Shown here: in pieces, positions 49,082-58,140 of the stretch
How the letters are laid out: each line of letters begins with the position of its first letter
How positions within the stretch are numbered: position 1 is the first letter of the stretch
Source of the DNA: an uncultured Duncaniella sp.
GTDB lineage: Bacteria > Bacteroidota > Bacteroidia > Bacteroidales > Muribaculaceae
Assembly (NCBI GenBank): GCA_910578515.1
Contig: CAJTQR010000002.1
Span: 248,001 to 312,000, forward strand
Reading direction: 5' to 3'
Length of the DNA stretch: 64,000 nt
Position numbers and translations under genes: made by a program
The notes under the pieces: generated by a model
What the model saw: the letters and a program-made list of their open reading frames with translations, nothing else
What the model was told of the DNA's origin: nothing
Database searches by the model: none

Positions 49082-49119
49082 AAGCCCGGCTGAGACATTG
49101 GTGAGTCTCAGCCGGGCTT
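49082..49119. terminator. Bidirectional hairpin between convergent genes
   Basis: Perfect 15-bp GC-rich arms (49082-49096, 49105-49119) with an 8-nt loop lie between the stops at 49014 (+) and 49171 (-). Confidence 0.85.
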
Positions 49120-49170
49120 ATGTTATATGACCTGATGTGTTTGTGATTCAGGTGTGGGGGGATGGCACTG

Positions 49171-49758
49171 CTATTTCTTCAGCGCGAAATATTTCCAGAG
49201 GGGAGCTGCCATGAGAGCCTGTTTCAGCTCATCGTTGACAAGCATGGAGTAAACCTGCTCCTCAGTAAGGATTTCCACGCGCACATCCTCGGTGGTGTCG
49301 AGATGCTGTGAACTGATTTTTTCCACTCCGCGGGCTATAAAGGAGTAACTGAGGTTGTCCTGACTGCCGGGATTGGCTGAGACAACCATATTCAGTTCCC
49401 ACTCACCGCCGCCAAAGCCGGTTTCCTCGAGGAGTTCGCGTTTTGCGGCTTCAAGCGGGGTTTCTCCCTGCTCCGCCACTCCGGCACACAGCTCGGTGGC
49501 TACGATGCCGAGACCATGACGGTACTGCTTCACCATCACGAACTCTCCGGACTTGGTGAGCGCTATCACATTTACCCATGTGGGATATTCAAGCACGTAG
49601 TACTCGGGATGCACTGTGCCGTTGGGGAGCTGGACAGTGTCGCGGCGTACAGTAAGCCAGGGACGGGTGAAAAGATATTCGGTGCCAAGCACTTTCCATT
49701 TCATATCCTCATCACTCCCGGAAGGGGGAGTGATGAGAGTGTGAGTATCGTTGGTCAT
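49171..49758 (-). CDS. NUDIX hydrolase, ADP-ribose pyrophosphatase-like
   Basis: A 195-residue cytoplasmic enzyme with a full Nudix box at residues 93-115 (Gly93, Glu99, Arg107-Glu108, Glu111-Glu112, Gly114). The preceding EYYVLEYPTWVNVIALTKSG and VMVKQYRHG match the ADP-sugar pyrophosphatase subgroup. It probably cleaves ADP-ribose or another nucleotide sugar; substrate is inferred. The start lies 9 bases downstream of the tricorn-like protease stop, on the same strand, so the two may be co-transcribed. Confidence 0.9.
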   Translation of the reverse strand: MTNDTHTLITPPSGSDEDMKWKVLGTEYLFTRPWLTVRRDTVQLPNGTVHPEYYVLEYPTWVNVIALTKSGEFVMVKQYRHGLGIVATELCAGVAEQGETPLEAAKRELLEETGFGGGEWELNMVVSANPGSQDNLSYSFIARGVEKISSQHLDTTEDVRVEILTEEQVYSMLVNDELKQALMAAPLWKYFALKK

Positions 49759-49767
49759 CGCGGTCGA

Positions 49768-52700
49768 TTATTTCTTGTTTGCAGCAAGTTTCTTCATGAG
49801 GTGGCGGGTAGCTCCTACAAGCTGTTCGTCCTCACCATTCAGAAGTTTCTCAGGGGTGTTGTAGATAATCACGTCGGGAGTGAGCTGCTTGTTCTCGAGC
49901 ACCTGACCGTTGCGGTCGAGAGAAGTAACCTGCGGTATACCGAAGATGATTGTGGGGTCAATCTGGGTTTCCCACCATACAGCTGTCATGGTTCCGGGCA
50001 CGGGTGCGCCGATTACATCACCGATTTTGAGGGTCTGATATACGTAAGGAGTTCCGTGGGCGTCGCTGTAGTTGCTCTCGTCGACGAGCATGGCTGAAAG
50101 CTTGGTCCACTGTGAGAAGGGGTCACTGCCGATGTACTGACCACGCGGGGTGTAACGCACGTTTTCCTTGCCGTTAAGGAGGAGCGCCACATCATTGTGA
50201 AGCCATCCGCCTCCGTTGTGACGGGTATCGACCACCACAGCGTCGCAGTTGCGGTATTTTCCGAGAAGACGCTCGTAGGCGTTGCTGAAGCTTGAGGCAT
50301 CCATGCCTTGGATGTGGATGTAGCCTACGCGACCGCCGGATACGCTGTCGACCACGGCTTCATTGTGTTCTACCCAGCGCTGATAGAGAAGCTGAGAGGT
50401 AGAATATGTGGGGCGTACATACACCACTTCGTCCTTGCCTGATTTCTTCTTGACGTTGAGCTTCACCTTGTTGCCGGCTTTGCCATCGAGCAAGGGGAAG
50501 TAGTCGGCACCAGCCTTGATTACAGAGTCGTTGACAGCCATGATTATGTCGCCGGCTTCGAGTCCGACCTTTTTGGAGTCAAGGGGACCGCGCTTGATGA
50601 TTTCGGCTATTTTGAGACCGTCGCCATTGTATTCATCATCGAAGAAAGCACCCAGTGTAGCTGTAGACTGACGGCTGAAACCACCGTTGCCATAGTAGCG
50701 GCCGCCGGTGTGGGATGCGTTGAGCTCTCCGAGGATTTCGCTGAGGAGGATTGAGAAGTCGTAGTTGTTGTTGATTTCAGGGAGGAATTTGGCATACGCA
50801 TCCTTGTACATAGCCCAGTCCACGCCATGGAGATTCTTGTCGTAGAACTTGTCACGTACCTGACGCCACATGTGGTCGTAGATGTACTGACGACGTTCGG
50901 CGGGCGAGTTGGTGATATCGGCACGGAATCTCACTGATTCCTCCTTGCCTGAGGCGAGGTTGATTTTCTTGATGCCCATATCGGTGAGCACGAAGATATT
51001 GTCACCCTTCTTATCGGGGGTGATGCTCCATGCGCTCAGACCTTTTACGAGGGTCTTGGTGTCGCCTTTCTTCAGGTTGCGTTCGTAGAGCGAACGTCCG
51101 TCGGGGCTTGATGCCACATAGTAGAGCTTGTCACCTTTCTTGGATACGTAGTAGGCACCCATACGAGAGGGAGATGCGGTGAGACGAGCCTTGCGGTAGC
51201 GGCGGTTGTCGAGGTCAAACTGGAGAGCCTTCACATCATCAGCCTTGTCAGCTTTCTTGTCACTGTCCTTCTTGCCTTTCTTGTCTTTTTTATCTTTTTT
51301 GGAATCTTTCTTGTCGTCAGCTTCCTTCTTGTCCTTTTCGGCTTTGTCGGCAAGTTTGATTTCCTCCTCGGTCATGATGAAACGGTCGTAGGCATCACCG
51401 TCAAGGAACATCATCACTACGTCGTTTTCATTGCCCCAGCTGCCATGGCTCTTGTAGCCATACTTGCCGGTGGTCCAGGTCACGGCTTTGCCATCCATTG
51501 CCCACTGACCCTGTCCGTCGCTGTAGCCGCTTTCGGTGAGGTCGATTACTTCAGAACCGTCGGCTTTCACGAGGGCAATGTCGGTGTTGTTCCATCCGCC
51601 GATGCCGATATAGTCGGCGAGGAGCCAGCGGCTGTCGGGGCTCCATTCGAAGCTGATGTCACCATCGGTGTATGAGTAGTTGAATTTGCCATCGAGGGCG
51701 GTTGTCACCTTTTTGCTGTCAAGGTCGAGAACCTGTAGAGTGGTTCGGTCCTCCAGGAATGCCACTTTCTTTCCATCGGGGCTGTAATCGGGCTGGAATG
51801 CAGGAGCGTCGCTCTTGTAAAGCGGTTTTTCCACAAGCTCAGTGGCATAGAGCATATTTTTTTCAGACGGGTCCTTGATAGTGGTAGTGAAGAGTTGCCA
51901 GATACCGTCGCGTTCGCTGTCGTAGACAATTGAACGACCGTCAGGGGCGAAATCCACGCAACGTTCCTGCTCGGGGGTGTTGGTGACGCGGCGTGTGGTC
52001 TCATATTCGACAGATGTGAGGTATATATCGCCTTCGAGCACAAAAGCGATGGTCTCACCGTCGGGAGACACAGCCATGTTGGACGCACCGTAAGTGCGGA
52101 CAGCGCCGGAGGGTACGCGGTCATAGTCGTCGGTGATTATATTGACATTCACTTTCTTGGGCTGAGAGCCGGGGGTGAGGGTGTAGATTTCACCATCCCA
52201 GCTGAAAGCGAGGTTTCCTTTTGAGTCAGCTGAAAGCGAGCGCACGGGATGGTTGGTGAACTTGGTGAGCTGCTTCTTGCCGGAACCGTTTATAGAACGG
52301 CTGTACACGTTGAGTGTACCATCTTCTTCGCTGATATAATAGAAATTGTCACCATTACCCCAGACAGGATTCTGGTCATTGCCACCGAAATCGGTGATTT
52401 TGCTGAACGCTCCGTTGTTGTAGAGCCATATATCACCAGTAGATGAGGACATCTCATGTTTGCGGAATTCATTTTCCAGACCTTTGCGGTCCTGGTAGAG
52501 GATGCGTCCGGCAGCGTCGGCAGAAGCTGCGCGCATCGGTATTGACACCATAAGTTCAGGGCGGCTTGCATCGGTAGCCACAATGTAAGTCTGCGGGAAG
52601 AAGTTGCCCATTGCAGCCTTGCGGTCGGGCTGAAGTGATGCCGAGAAGATAATGTGGTCATTGTCCTTGAAGGCGAGAGGAGTCTCACTACCGGAGTGGG

Positions 52701-53010
52701 TGGTGAGGCGAGTGGGGCGTCCGCCCTTGCTGTCAACGATAAAGATATCCATTGAACCCTCACGGTTGCTGCCGAAAGCTATTTTCGAACCGTCGGGACT
52801 CCAGATGGGAGTGGTGTTGTAACTACCTCCTGAAGTGATTTGGCGAGCGTCGCCACCGGTAGAGGGGACAGTGTAGATGTGTCCCTTATAGGTGAACGCA
52901 ATAGTTTTGCCATCAGGAGAGAGAGCTGTGTTGCGCAGCCATAATGGTGCTGCAAACGACGCTGCATAGGTGCATGCCATAAGCGCCATTGTGGTGAAAA
53001 TCTTTCTCAT
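49768..53010 (-). CDS. Tricorn-like S41 family protease
   Basis: A large exported protease of 1,080 residues. After a signal peptide (about 1-20) come two TolB/DPP-type beta-propeller regions (for example ALSPDGKTIAF and IWSPDGSKIAFGS; later VSPDGETIAF and DFAPDGRSIVYDS). A Lys/Asp-rich low-complexity stretch (about 540-600), a PDZ domain (AEIIKRGPLDSKKVGLEAGD) and the S41 catalytic domain with GYIHIQGMD and VVDTRHNGGG follow. The nucleophile is Ser982 in ESNYSDAHG. This is the tricorn architecture, here in the periplasm. It trims peptides to small fragments; the physiological substrate is unknown. Confidence 0.92.
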   Translation of the reverse strand: MRKIFTTMALMACTYAASFAAPLWLRNTALSPDGKTIAFTYKGHIYTVPSTGGDARQITSGGSYNTTPIWSPDGSKIAFGSNREGSMDIFIVDSKGGRPTRLTTHSGSETPLAFKDNDHIIFSASLQPDRKAAMGNFFPQTYIVATDASRPELMVSIPMRAASADAAGRILYQDRKGLENEFRKHEMSSSTGDIWLYNNGAFSKITDFGGNDQNPVWGNGDNFYYISEEDGTLNVYSRSINGSGKKQLTKFTNHPVRSLSADSKGNLAFSWDGEIYTLTPGSQPKKVNVNIITDDYDRVPSGAVRTYGASNMAVSPDGETIAFVLEGDIYLTSVEYETTRRVTNTPEQERCVDFAPDGRSIVYDSERDGIWQLFTTTIKDPSEKNMLYATELVEKPLYKSDAPAFQPDYSPDGKKVAFLEDRTTLQVLDLDSKKVTTALDGKFNYSYTDGDISFEWSPDSRWLLADYIGIGGWNNTDIALVKADGSEVIDLTESGYSDGQGQWAMDGKAVTWTTGKYGYKSHGSWGNENDVVMMFLDGDAYDRFIMTEEEIKLADKAEKDKKEADDKKDSKKDKKDKKGKKDSDKKADKADDVKALQFDLDNRRYRKARLTASPSRMGAYYVSKKGDKLYYVASSPDGRSLYERNLKKGDTKTLVKGLSAWSITPDKKGDNIFVLTDMGIKKINLASGKEESVRFRADITNSPAERRQYIYDHMWRQVRDKFYDKNLHGVDWAMYKDAYAKFLPEINNNYDFSILLSEILGELNASHTGGRYYGNGGFSRQSTATLGAFFDDEYNGDGLKIAEIIKRGPLDSKKVGLEAGDIIMAVNDSVIKAGADYFPLLDGKAGNKVKLNVKKKSGKDEVVYVRPTYSTSQLLYQRWVEHNEAVVDSVSGGRVGYIHIQGMDASSFSNAYERLLGKYRNCDAVVVDTRHNGGGWLHNDVALLLNGKENVRYTPRGQYIGSDPFSQWTKLSAMLVDESNYSDAHGTPYVYQTLKIGDVIGAPVPGTMTAVWWETQIDPTIIFGIPQVTSLDRNGQVLENKQLTPDVIIYNTPEKLLNGEDEQLVGATRHLMKKLAANKK

Positions 53011-53259
53011 TTTGGTGTTATTGTGATGATTGGTTTCTTTAAATCAGTTCTAAATTTAATATTTGACGGCAATTTACGCATTTAGTTACACTTTAAGGGT
53101 TATTTTAACAAAGCTTAACCTTGGGTATAAGTGATGTGGCGTCATTTTATCAGGTTTCAGAGTGAGAGCATGCTGTGCTTAAAAAAGTCAAAAAAGATAA
53201 ACACACTTGTGTATTCCATAAAAAAGAGCTTAATTTGTGTATTATTAACCTTGAAACTC

Positions 53260-54804
53260 ATGAGCGACCCATCTTCAAACCGAAGAGTAGCAAAGAACAC
53301 ATTATTACTATACATCAGGATGTTCATCACTATGGCAATAGGGATTTGGACATCCCGAATAGTGCTCAATGCTCTCGGTTTCACAGACCAGGGACTCTAC
53401 AACGTGGTGGGCGGATTCGTGGGTCTATCCGGTCTGATAACGGCATCGATTGGTGGTTCAATATCACGGTTTGTGACTTTTGCAATTGGGAGTGGTGACC
53501 TCGAAAAAGCCAATAAGGCGATTCAAAATGCTATATCTGTCCAGTGGTTTTTGGCAATAATAATTTTATTGGTTGCCGAGACAATCGGATTGTGGTTTCT
53601 CAACAACCGGCTTGTAATTCCTCCGGATAGAATTACAGCTGTCAATATCATATATCAATTGTCGATTGGCGGTCTGGTTGTCAGTCTTGTATCAAGTGCA
53701 CCCAACGCACTTATTATAGCGTATGAAAGGATGGGGGTATACGCTGCTATAGCGATAGTCAGCTCTGTCCTTTCATTGGGAATAGCCATATCGATATCTC
53801 TTTTCGGTGGAGACAGATTGATACTATATGCGACTTTGCAATTTGTGACAGCACTATGCATAAGAATCTTTTATATGGCTTATTGCAGACGGTCTTTTCC
53901 GAATTTGGAATTGAAATTCGGTTTTGATAAAGAGATATTCAAGCCGATTTTCAGTTTTGCAGGATGGAATAGTATAGGAACGACTGCTTCGGTGCTGCGA
54001 GGCTCGGGTACGGGTATCCTGTTGAATATATTCGGCGGTCCCGTTGCAAATACCATAAATGGGATTGCCAACTCAGTAAACAATCTTGCCACTGTTTTTG
54101 TAAGTGATTTTACAACAGCCTATACGCCTCAAATTACCAAAAAGTATGCCGGAGGAGAGTACTCTGAGCTGATAGCGTTTGTTCAACAGTGCTCAAAGTT
54201 TTCATTCATATTGCTCTCAGTGATGGCTGTGCCGATATTTGTCAATGTCGAACCCTTATTGGTATTATGGCTTAAGCGTATACCAGATGGAACAGTGATA
54301 TTTGCCAGGCTGATTATAGTGTATTCATTGATTGAGACATTTTCCGCCCCCCTGATAAGGGCAAAGAATGCCACCGGTTCCATACGTAACTATCAGATTG
54401 TTGTAGGGGGTATTCTCTTAATGACAATTCCGTTGACCTATATATTTCTTAAGTCCGGATTGCCGATTTATTATTCATACGTGTCGATTCTTATTACGTC
54501 GGCATTTGCTTTTTTAGCCCGTATAATAATGCTTCGTGGTTCGTTGCCGGGATGGAGCAGTTATATTTTTGTAAGACGGGTTGTGGTAAGATGCATAGTC
54601 GCTACTGTGTTTGCGCTTCCTCTATCAATTGTTCTTAATAAAATCCTGCCTACGTCCATATTATGGGTTTTGATTCAGTGTGGGGTGGGTTTCGTATGGA
54701 GTTGTGTCTGCATGTATTTGATAGCGTGCGAAGGCTATGAGCGCCAGGCATTGATGGGGATTATATCCGGATTTTTCAAAAAAATTAAGCTGAATGTCAA
54801 GTAA
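53260..54804 (+). CDS. Wzx-type polysaccharide flippase
   Basis: A 514-residue inner-membrane MATE/MOP-superfamily protein with about 12-14 hydrophobic helices, expected to flip lipid-linked repeat units to the periplasm. The start at 53260 (MSDPSSNRRVAKNTLLLYIR) fits the family; the open frame begins further upstream in AT-rich sequence without support. Other landmarks are WTSRIVLNALGFTDQGLYNVVGG and ANTINGIANSVNNLATVFVSD. It overlaps the next gene by 11 bases and heads the surface-glycan cluster. Confidence 0.88.
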   Translation: MSDPSSNRRVAKNTLLLYIRMFITMAIGIWTSRIVLNALGFTDQGLYNVVGGFVGLSGLITASIGGSISRFVTFAIGSGDLEKANKAIQNAISVQWFLAIIILLVAETIGLWFLNNRLVIPPDRITAVNIIYQLSIGGLVVSLVSSAPNALIIAYERMGVYAAIAIVSSVLSLGIAISISLFGGDRLILYATLQFVTALCIRIFYMAYCRRSFPNLELKFGFDKEIFKPIFSFAGWNSIGTTASVLRGSGTGILLNIFGGPVANTINGIANSVNNLATVFVSDFTTAYTPQITKKYAGGEYSELIAFVQQCSKFSFILLSVMAVPIFVNVEPLLVLWLKRIPDGTVIFARLIIVYSLIETFSAPLIRAKNATGSIRNYQIVVGGILLMTIPLTYIFLKSGLPIYYSYVSILITSAFAFLARIIMLRGSLPGWSSYIFVRRVVVRCIVATVFALPLSIVLNKILPTSILWVLIQCGVGFVWSCVCMYLIACEGYERQALMGIISGFFKKIKLNVK

Positions 54805-56017
54805 GATTAAATACATCAAGATAACATCAGATAAGGATTGCAGCGGATGCGGCGCATGTAAGGTGGTGTGTCCGGTCGGTTGCATAACTATGGATGCAGA
54901 TTCGATGGGATTCAGGTATCCGAAAGTTGATACTGAGAGGTGTATAAAATGTGGTGCTTGCGTTAAAGTGTGCCCTTTTGCCAAAAGTTGGGATGAGGGG
55001 GATATAATCAAATCATTTGCAGTGCAAAATAAGGATAATGCTGTCCGGATGGAAAGCTCATCGGGAGGTGTTTTCAAGGCACTGGCGAGGACAGTTATTT
55101 CGATGGGTGGAGTGGTGTTTGGTGCGGTCTACGATGTGCATTGGAATGTGATACATGTCAAGGCTGAGAATGATGATGAGGTAAGAGCAATGATGGGTAG
55201 TAAGTATGTTGAGAGCGATACTTTGAATACTTATCACGAAGCCAAGGTTTGTCTCTTGGATGGAAAACCGGTGCTTTATACCGGTACACCTTGTCAAATC
55301 GCAGGATTGAAGCATTATTTAAAAAAGGATTATTCAAACTTGCTTGCTGTTGAGGTGATATGTCATGGAGTTCCGTCAGCCTATGTGTGGCAGTCTTATC
55401 TTTCGGACAATATATTCAGACAACTTGCAGGGAATGGAAAAATAGAGGATATTAAATTTAGAGACAAAAGCAACGGATGGAAGAATTATTCTTTAGGTGT
55501 AAGAGTCGCAAATTCAATTAAATCAAATGAAATATCTGTGACAGCACCTCAGCAGTCTTCTGAAAATCCGTACAGGCTTCAGCCATATAAGGATAATCCC
55601 TATATGGCAGCTTTTTTGCGGGATTGGTCGCTGCGCCCCTCATGCTATGCCTGCAAATGCAAGTCGGGGAAGAGCCATGCGGATTTGACAATCGGTGACT
55701 TTTGGAAATTTAAGGATACTGGCTCAATTAATGATGATGACAAGGGTGTGTCGTGTGCGGTATGTAGAAGTGAACGAGGAATGTATTTCATGCTAAACTG
55801 CACGGAATTGAAGATAGAAGAGGTAGCTTACAAGGATATACTGAGGGGAAATACTTGTATAGAAAAGAGTGTCGGCATCACGGACGCATCGAAACGATTT
55901 CACAGGCTTTTTCCTGACAAGGGTTTTTCGGAAACTATGTATAGAATTGAGCATCCGTCAATCATGGTGAGAGGAATTTCATTTTTGAAACGGAAATTAA
56001 AACGGTACGGATTATGA
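54794..56017 (+). CDS. F420 hydrogenase/dehydrogenase beta-like Fe-S protein of a glycan cluster
   Basis: A 407-residue cytoplasmic protein with two ferredoxin-type 4Fe-4S sites near the N-terminus (Cys16, 19, 22, 26 and Cys50, 53, 56, 60). It continues with the FrhB/FdhB beta-subunit fold (SSGGVFKALARTVISMGGVV, GTPCQIAGLKHYL, CHGVPSAYVWQSYL). A Cys-rich loop (PSCYACKCKSGKSHADL) and IGDFWKF follow. Proteins of this kind are found beside pyruvyl transferases in capsule and O-antigen clusters. They are thought to reduce a precursor or flavin, but the reaction is unproven. Its stop overlaps the next start by four bases. Confidence 0.88.
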   Translation: MSSKIKYIKITSDKDCSGCGACKVVCPVGCITMDADSMGFRYPKVDTERCIKCGACVKVCPFAKSWDEGDIIKSFAVQNKDNAVRMESSSGGVFKALARTVISMGGVVFGAVYDVHWNVIHVKAENDDEVRAMMGSKYVESDTLNTYHEAKVCLLDGKPVLYTGTPCQIAGLKHYLKKDYSNLLAVEVICHGVPSAYVWQSYLSDNIFRQLAGNGKIEDIKFRDKSNGWKNYSLGVRVANSIKSNEISVTAPQQSSENPYRLQPYKDNPYMAAFLRDWSLRPSCYACKCKSGKSHADLTIGDFWKFKDTGSINDDDKGVSCAVCRSERGMYFMLNCTELKIEEVAYKDILRGNTCIEKSVGITDASKRFHRLFPDKGFSETMYRIEHPSIMVRGISFLKRKLKRYGL

Positions 56018-57132
56018 GAATTGGAATATTGACACATCCTCCAAAACACAATTATGGTGGAATATTACAGGCATGGGCACTGCAGACCGTGCTTGAAGGT
56101 ATGGGGCATGAGGTTGATGTGTTTGTGCCTGCTCGCGATTACTGTGAATTCTTCCAACTGTTATTTTTGTGGAGTAAAAGGTCTGTCCTGAAATTATTGG
56201 GAAAACTTGATGTGCCTGTGCTGTATGAATATTATCAGTATCGGGCTATATGGAAAAAATCAAGATTGATACAAAAATTCACACGTAGAAAGATACATCT
56301 CTGCGGAGTATCGGGTTTAAACTTGATTCCGTCAAAAAAATATGATGCCATAATTGTAGGCAGTGACCAAGTGTGGAGAAAAAGGTATATGTGGGGTACA
56401 TGGCAATGTGTTGTTCCCGCAGATATGTTTTTATCGTCAATTGCAGATGCGGGATTAATACGAGTTGCGTATGCGGCATCGTTGGGGATTGGTGAATGGG
56501 AATATGATGAGGATGAGACCGCATTGATTTCAGCCGCTCTCAATAGATTCAATGCTGTTTCCGTTAGAGAAAAATCAGCTGTGGAAATTTTACATGAAGC
56601 CACAGGGATAGAGGCGGAATTTGTCCTTGACCCCACTATGTTGATTCCGGCAGAACAGTATTGCCGATTGGCAGGTTGTGAGGTGCATAGTGGGGGCGGT
56701 TTGGTAAGCTATATTCTTGACCCGACTGATGATAAGACGATGATGATAGAGAATATTAGAAAGACGAAAGGTTATGTTCACAGAGAATTGGAGCGCTATG
56801 GCGATGAAGCCAAAATCGGAATAGAGGATTGGGTTGCCGGGTTTGCATCGGCAGATATGATTGTGACTGACAGTTTCCATGGATGTGTGTTCAGTATTAT
56901 TTTTAATAAGCCGCTTTTGTTTGTGATAAATGAGACTCGGGGAAACGCACGGTTTGATTCATTGGTTCAGGTGTTTGGTTTAGAGAGAAATATGGTGAAG
57001 GATATAAGGAATGTGGACTTGAGCAGAGATTTTAAATTGCCCTCAGACATACAGAGCCGTATGGATGTTATGAAGGAAAAATCAATGGTGTTTCTTAAGT
57101 CGGCGTTATCCGGCAGAAATAAAATGAACTGA
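56014..57132 (+). CDS. Polysaccharide pyruvyl transferase family protein
   Basis: A 372-residue cytoplasmic enzyme that probably transfers a pyruvyl ketal from phosphoenolpyruvate to a glycan, with NYGGILQAWALQTVLEGMGH at the start, KYDAIIVGSDQVWR, RVAYAASLG, SVREKSAVEIL and TDSFHGCVFSIIFNKPLLFV in the usual order. It begins in the ATGA overlap with the Fe-S protein gene and ends 1 base before a glycosyltransferase. Such enzymes decorate capsule and exopolysaccharide; the acceptor is unknown. Confidence 0.92.
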   Translation: MRIGILTHPPKHNYGGILQAWALQTVLEGMGHEVDVFVPARDYCEFFQLLFLWSKRSVLKLLGKLDVPVLYEYYQYRAIWKKSRLIQKFTRRKIHLCGVSGLNLIPSKKYDAIIVGSDQVWRKRYMWGTWQCVVPADMFLSSIADAGLIRVAYAASLGIGEWEYDEDETALISAALNRFNAVSVREKSAVEILHEATGIEAEFVLDPTMLIPAEQYCRLAGCEVHSGGGLVSYILDPTDDKTMMIENIRKTKGYVHRELERYGDEAKIGIEDWVAGFASADMIVTDSFHGCVFSIIFNKPLLFVINETRGNARFDSLVQVFGLERNMVKDIRNVDLSRDFKLPSDIQSRMDVMKEKSMVFLKSALSGRNKMN

Positions 57133-57133
57133 T

Positions 57134-58117
57134 ATGGAGAAACCAAAGGTATCTGTAATTATTCCTGTATATGGAGTTGAGAAATATATTGAACGATGTG
57201 TGAGGAGTCTGTTTGAGCAGACTTTAGACTCGTTGGAGTATATTTTTGTGAATGATTGTACTCCTGACCGTTCTATGGAGATACTGAATGAGGTGCTCGA
57301 AGAGTACCCAAATAGAAAACCGCAGGTGAAAATCATCAATATGCCTGTCAATTCCAAGCAGGCTGCCGCCAGAACCGTAGGGATGAAAGCCGCGACAGGT
57401 TTATATCAGATACATTGTGACCCTGATGATTGGGTGGAACTTGATGCATACCGGGCAATGTATGAAAAGGCGGTGGAGACAGGTGCGGATGTGGTAAGTT
57501 GTAAATTTATGGCACATAAGTCTGATAAGTTTTATATTAGCGGAATGTTGTATGATGGTGCCGGGTTGGATTGTCTCAGGTTGTTGCGTTTTCACTCAAG
57601 TTTATGGGACAAACTTATTCGCAGTTCAGTTATAATTGAGAATGAAATATATCCCTATCCAAATATAAATAGTGGAGAGGATATGAATGTTATATTCAGA
57701 GTCCTGTATTATTCAAAATATGTGACAGGTATTGATTGCCCATATTATAATTATAATTATGAAAATGAGGGAAGTATTACAAATAAATCTAAGCTGGAAC
57801 TATTTGAAAAGTATTTAGTTCCAAATATGGGATTACTTGAGAAATTTGTAAGAAAGAATTATTCGTCTACGTTGTGGAAGGCATTCTCTTATGAAAAAAT
57901 AAGGTCAAAGACTCCGCTATTATGGCCGGACAAGGGTGATAGAAAACGCTATATAGGTTATTGGTGCCGGCTATTTCCGGAAACAAGGAAATTTTTCCTG
58001 ACATATCCCGGTTTAAATAAAAGGCAGTGTTGGTTTTTCTATCTGTTCTATCGCATCCCGTTTATGATAAAATTGTACTTCAGATATTTAGACTTCAGAT
58101 TAGCTCATAGTCACTGA
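57134..58117 (+). CDS. Family 2 glycosyltransferase
   Basis: A 327-residue GT-A enzyme beginning KVSVIIPVYGVEKYIERCVR and FVNDCTPDRSMEIL, with the nucleotide-sugar-binding Asp pair in HCDPDDWVELDAY and a later INSGEDMNVIFRV region. It is expected to add one sugar to the repeat unit on the cytoplasmic side of the membrane. Its codons are strikingly AT-rich relative to the housekeeping genes, as for the neighbouring genes. The start follows the pyruvyl transferase stop by one base. Donor and linkage cannot be inferred. Confidence 0.9.
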   Translation: MEKPKVSVIIPVYGVEKYIERCVRSLFEQTLDSLEYIFVNDCTPDRSMEILNEVLEEYPNRKPQVKIINMPVNSKQAAARTVGMKAATGLYQIHCDPDDWVELDAYRAMYEKAVETGADVVSCKFMAHKSDKFYISGMLYDGAGLDCLRLLRFHSSLWDKLIRSSVIIENEIYPYPNINSGEDMNVIFRVLYYSKYVTGIDCPYYNYNYENEGSITNKSKLELFEKYLVPNMGLLEKFVRKNYSSTLWKAFSYEKIRSKTPLLWPDKGDRKRYIGYWCRLFPETRKFFLTYPGLNKRQCWFFYLFYRIPFMIKLYFRYLDFRLAHSH

Positions 58118-58140
58118 ATATATTAACCTGATAAGAAATT

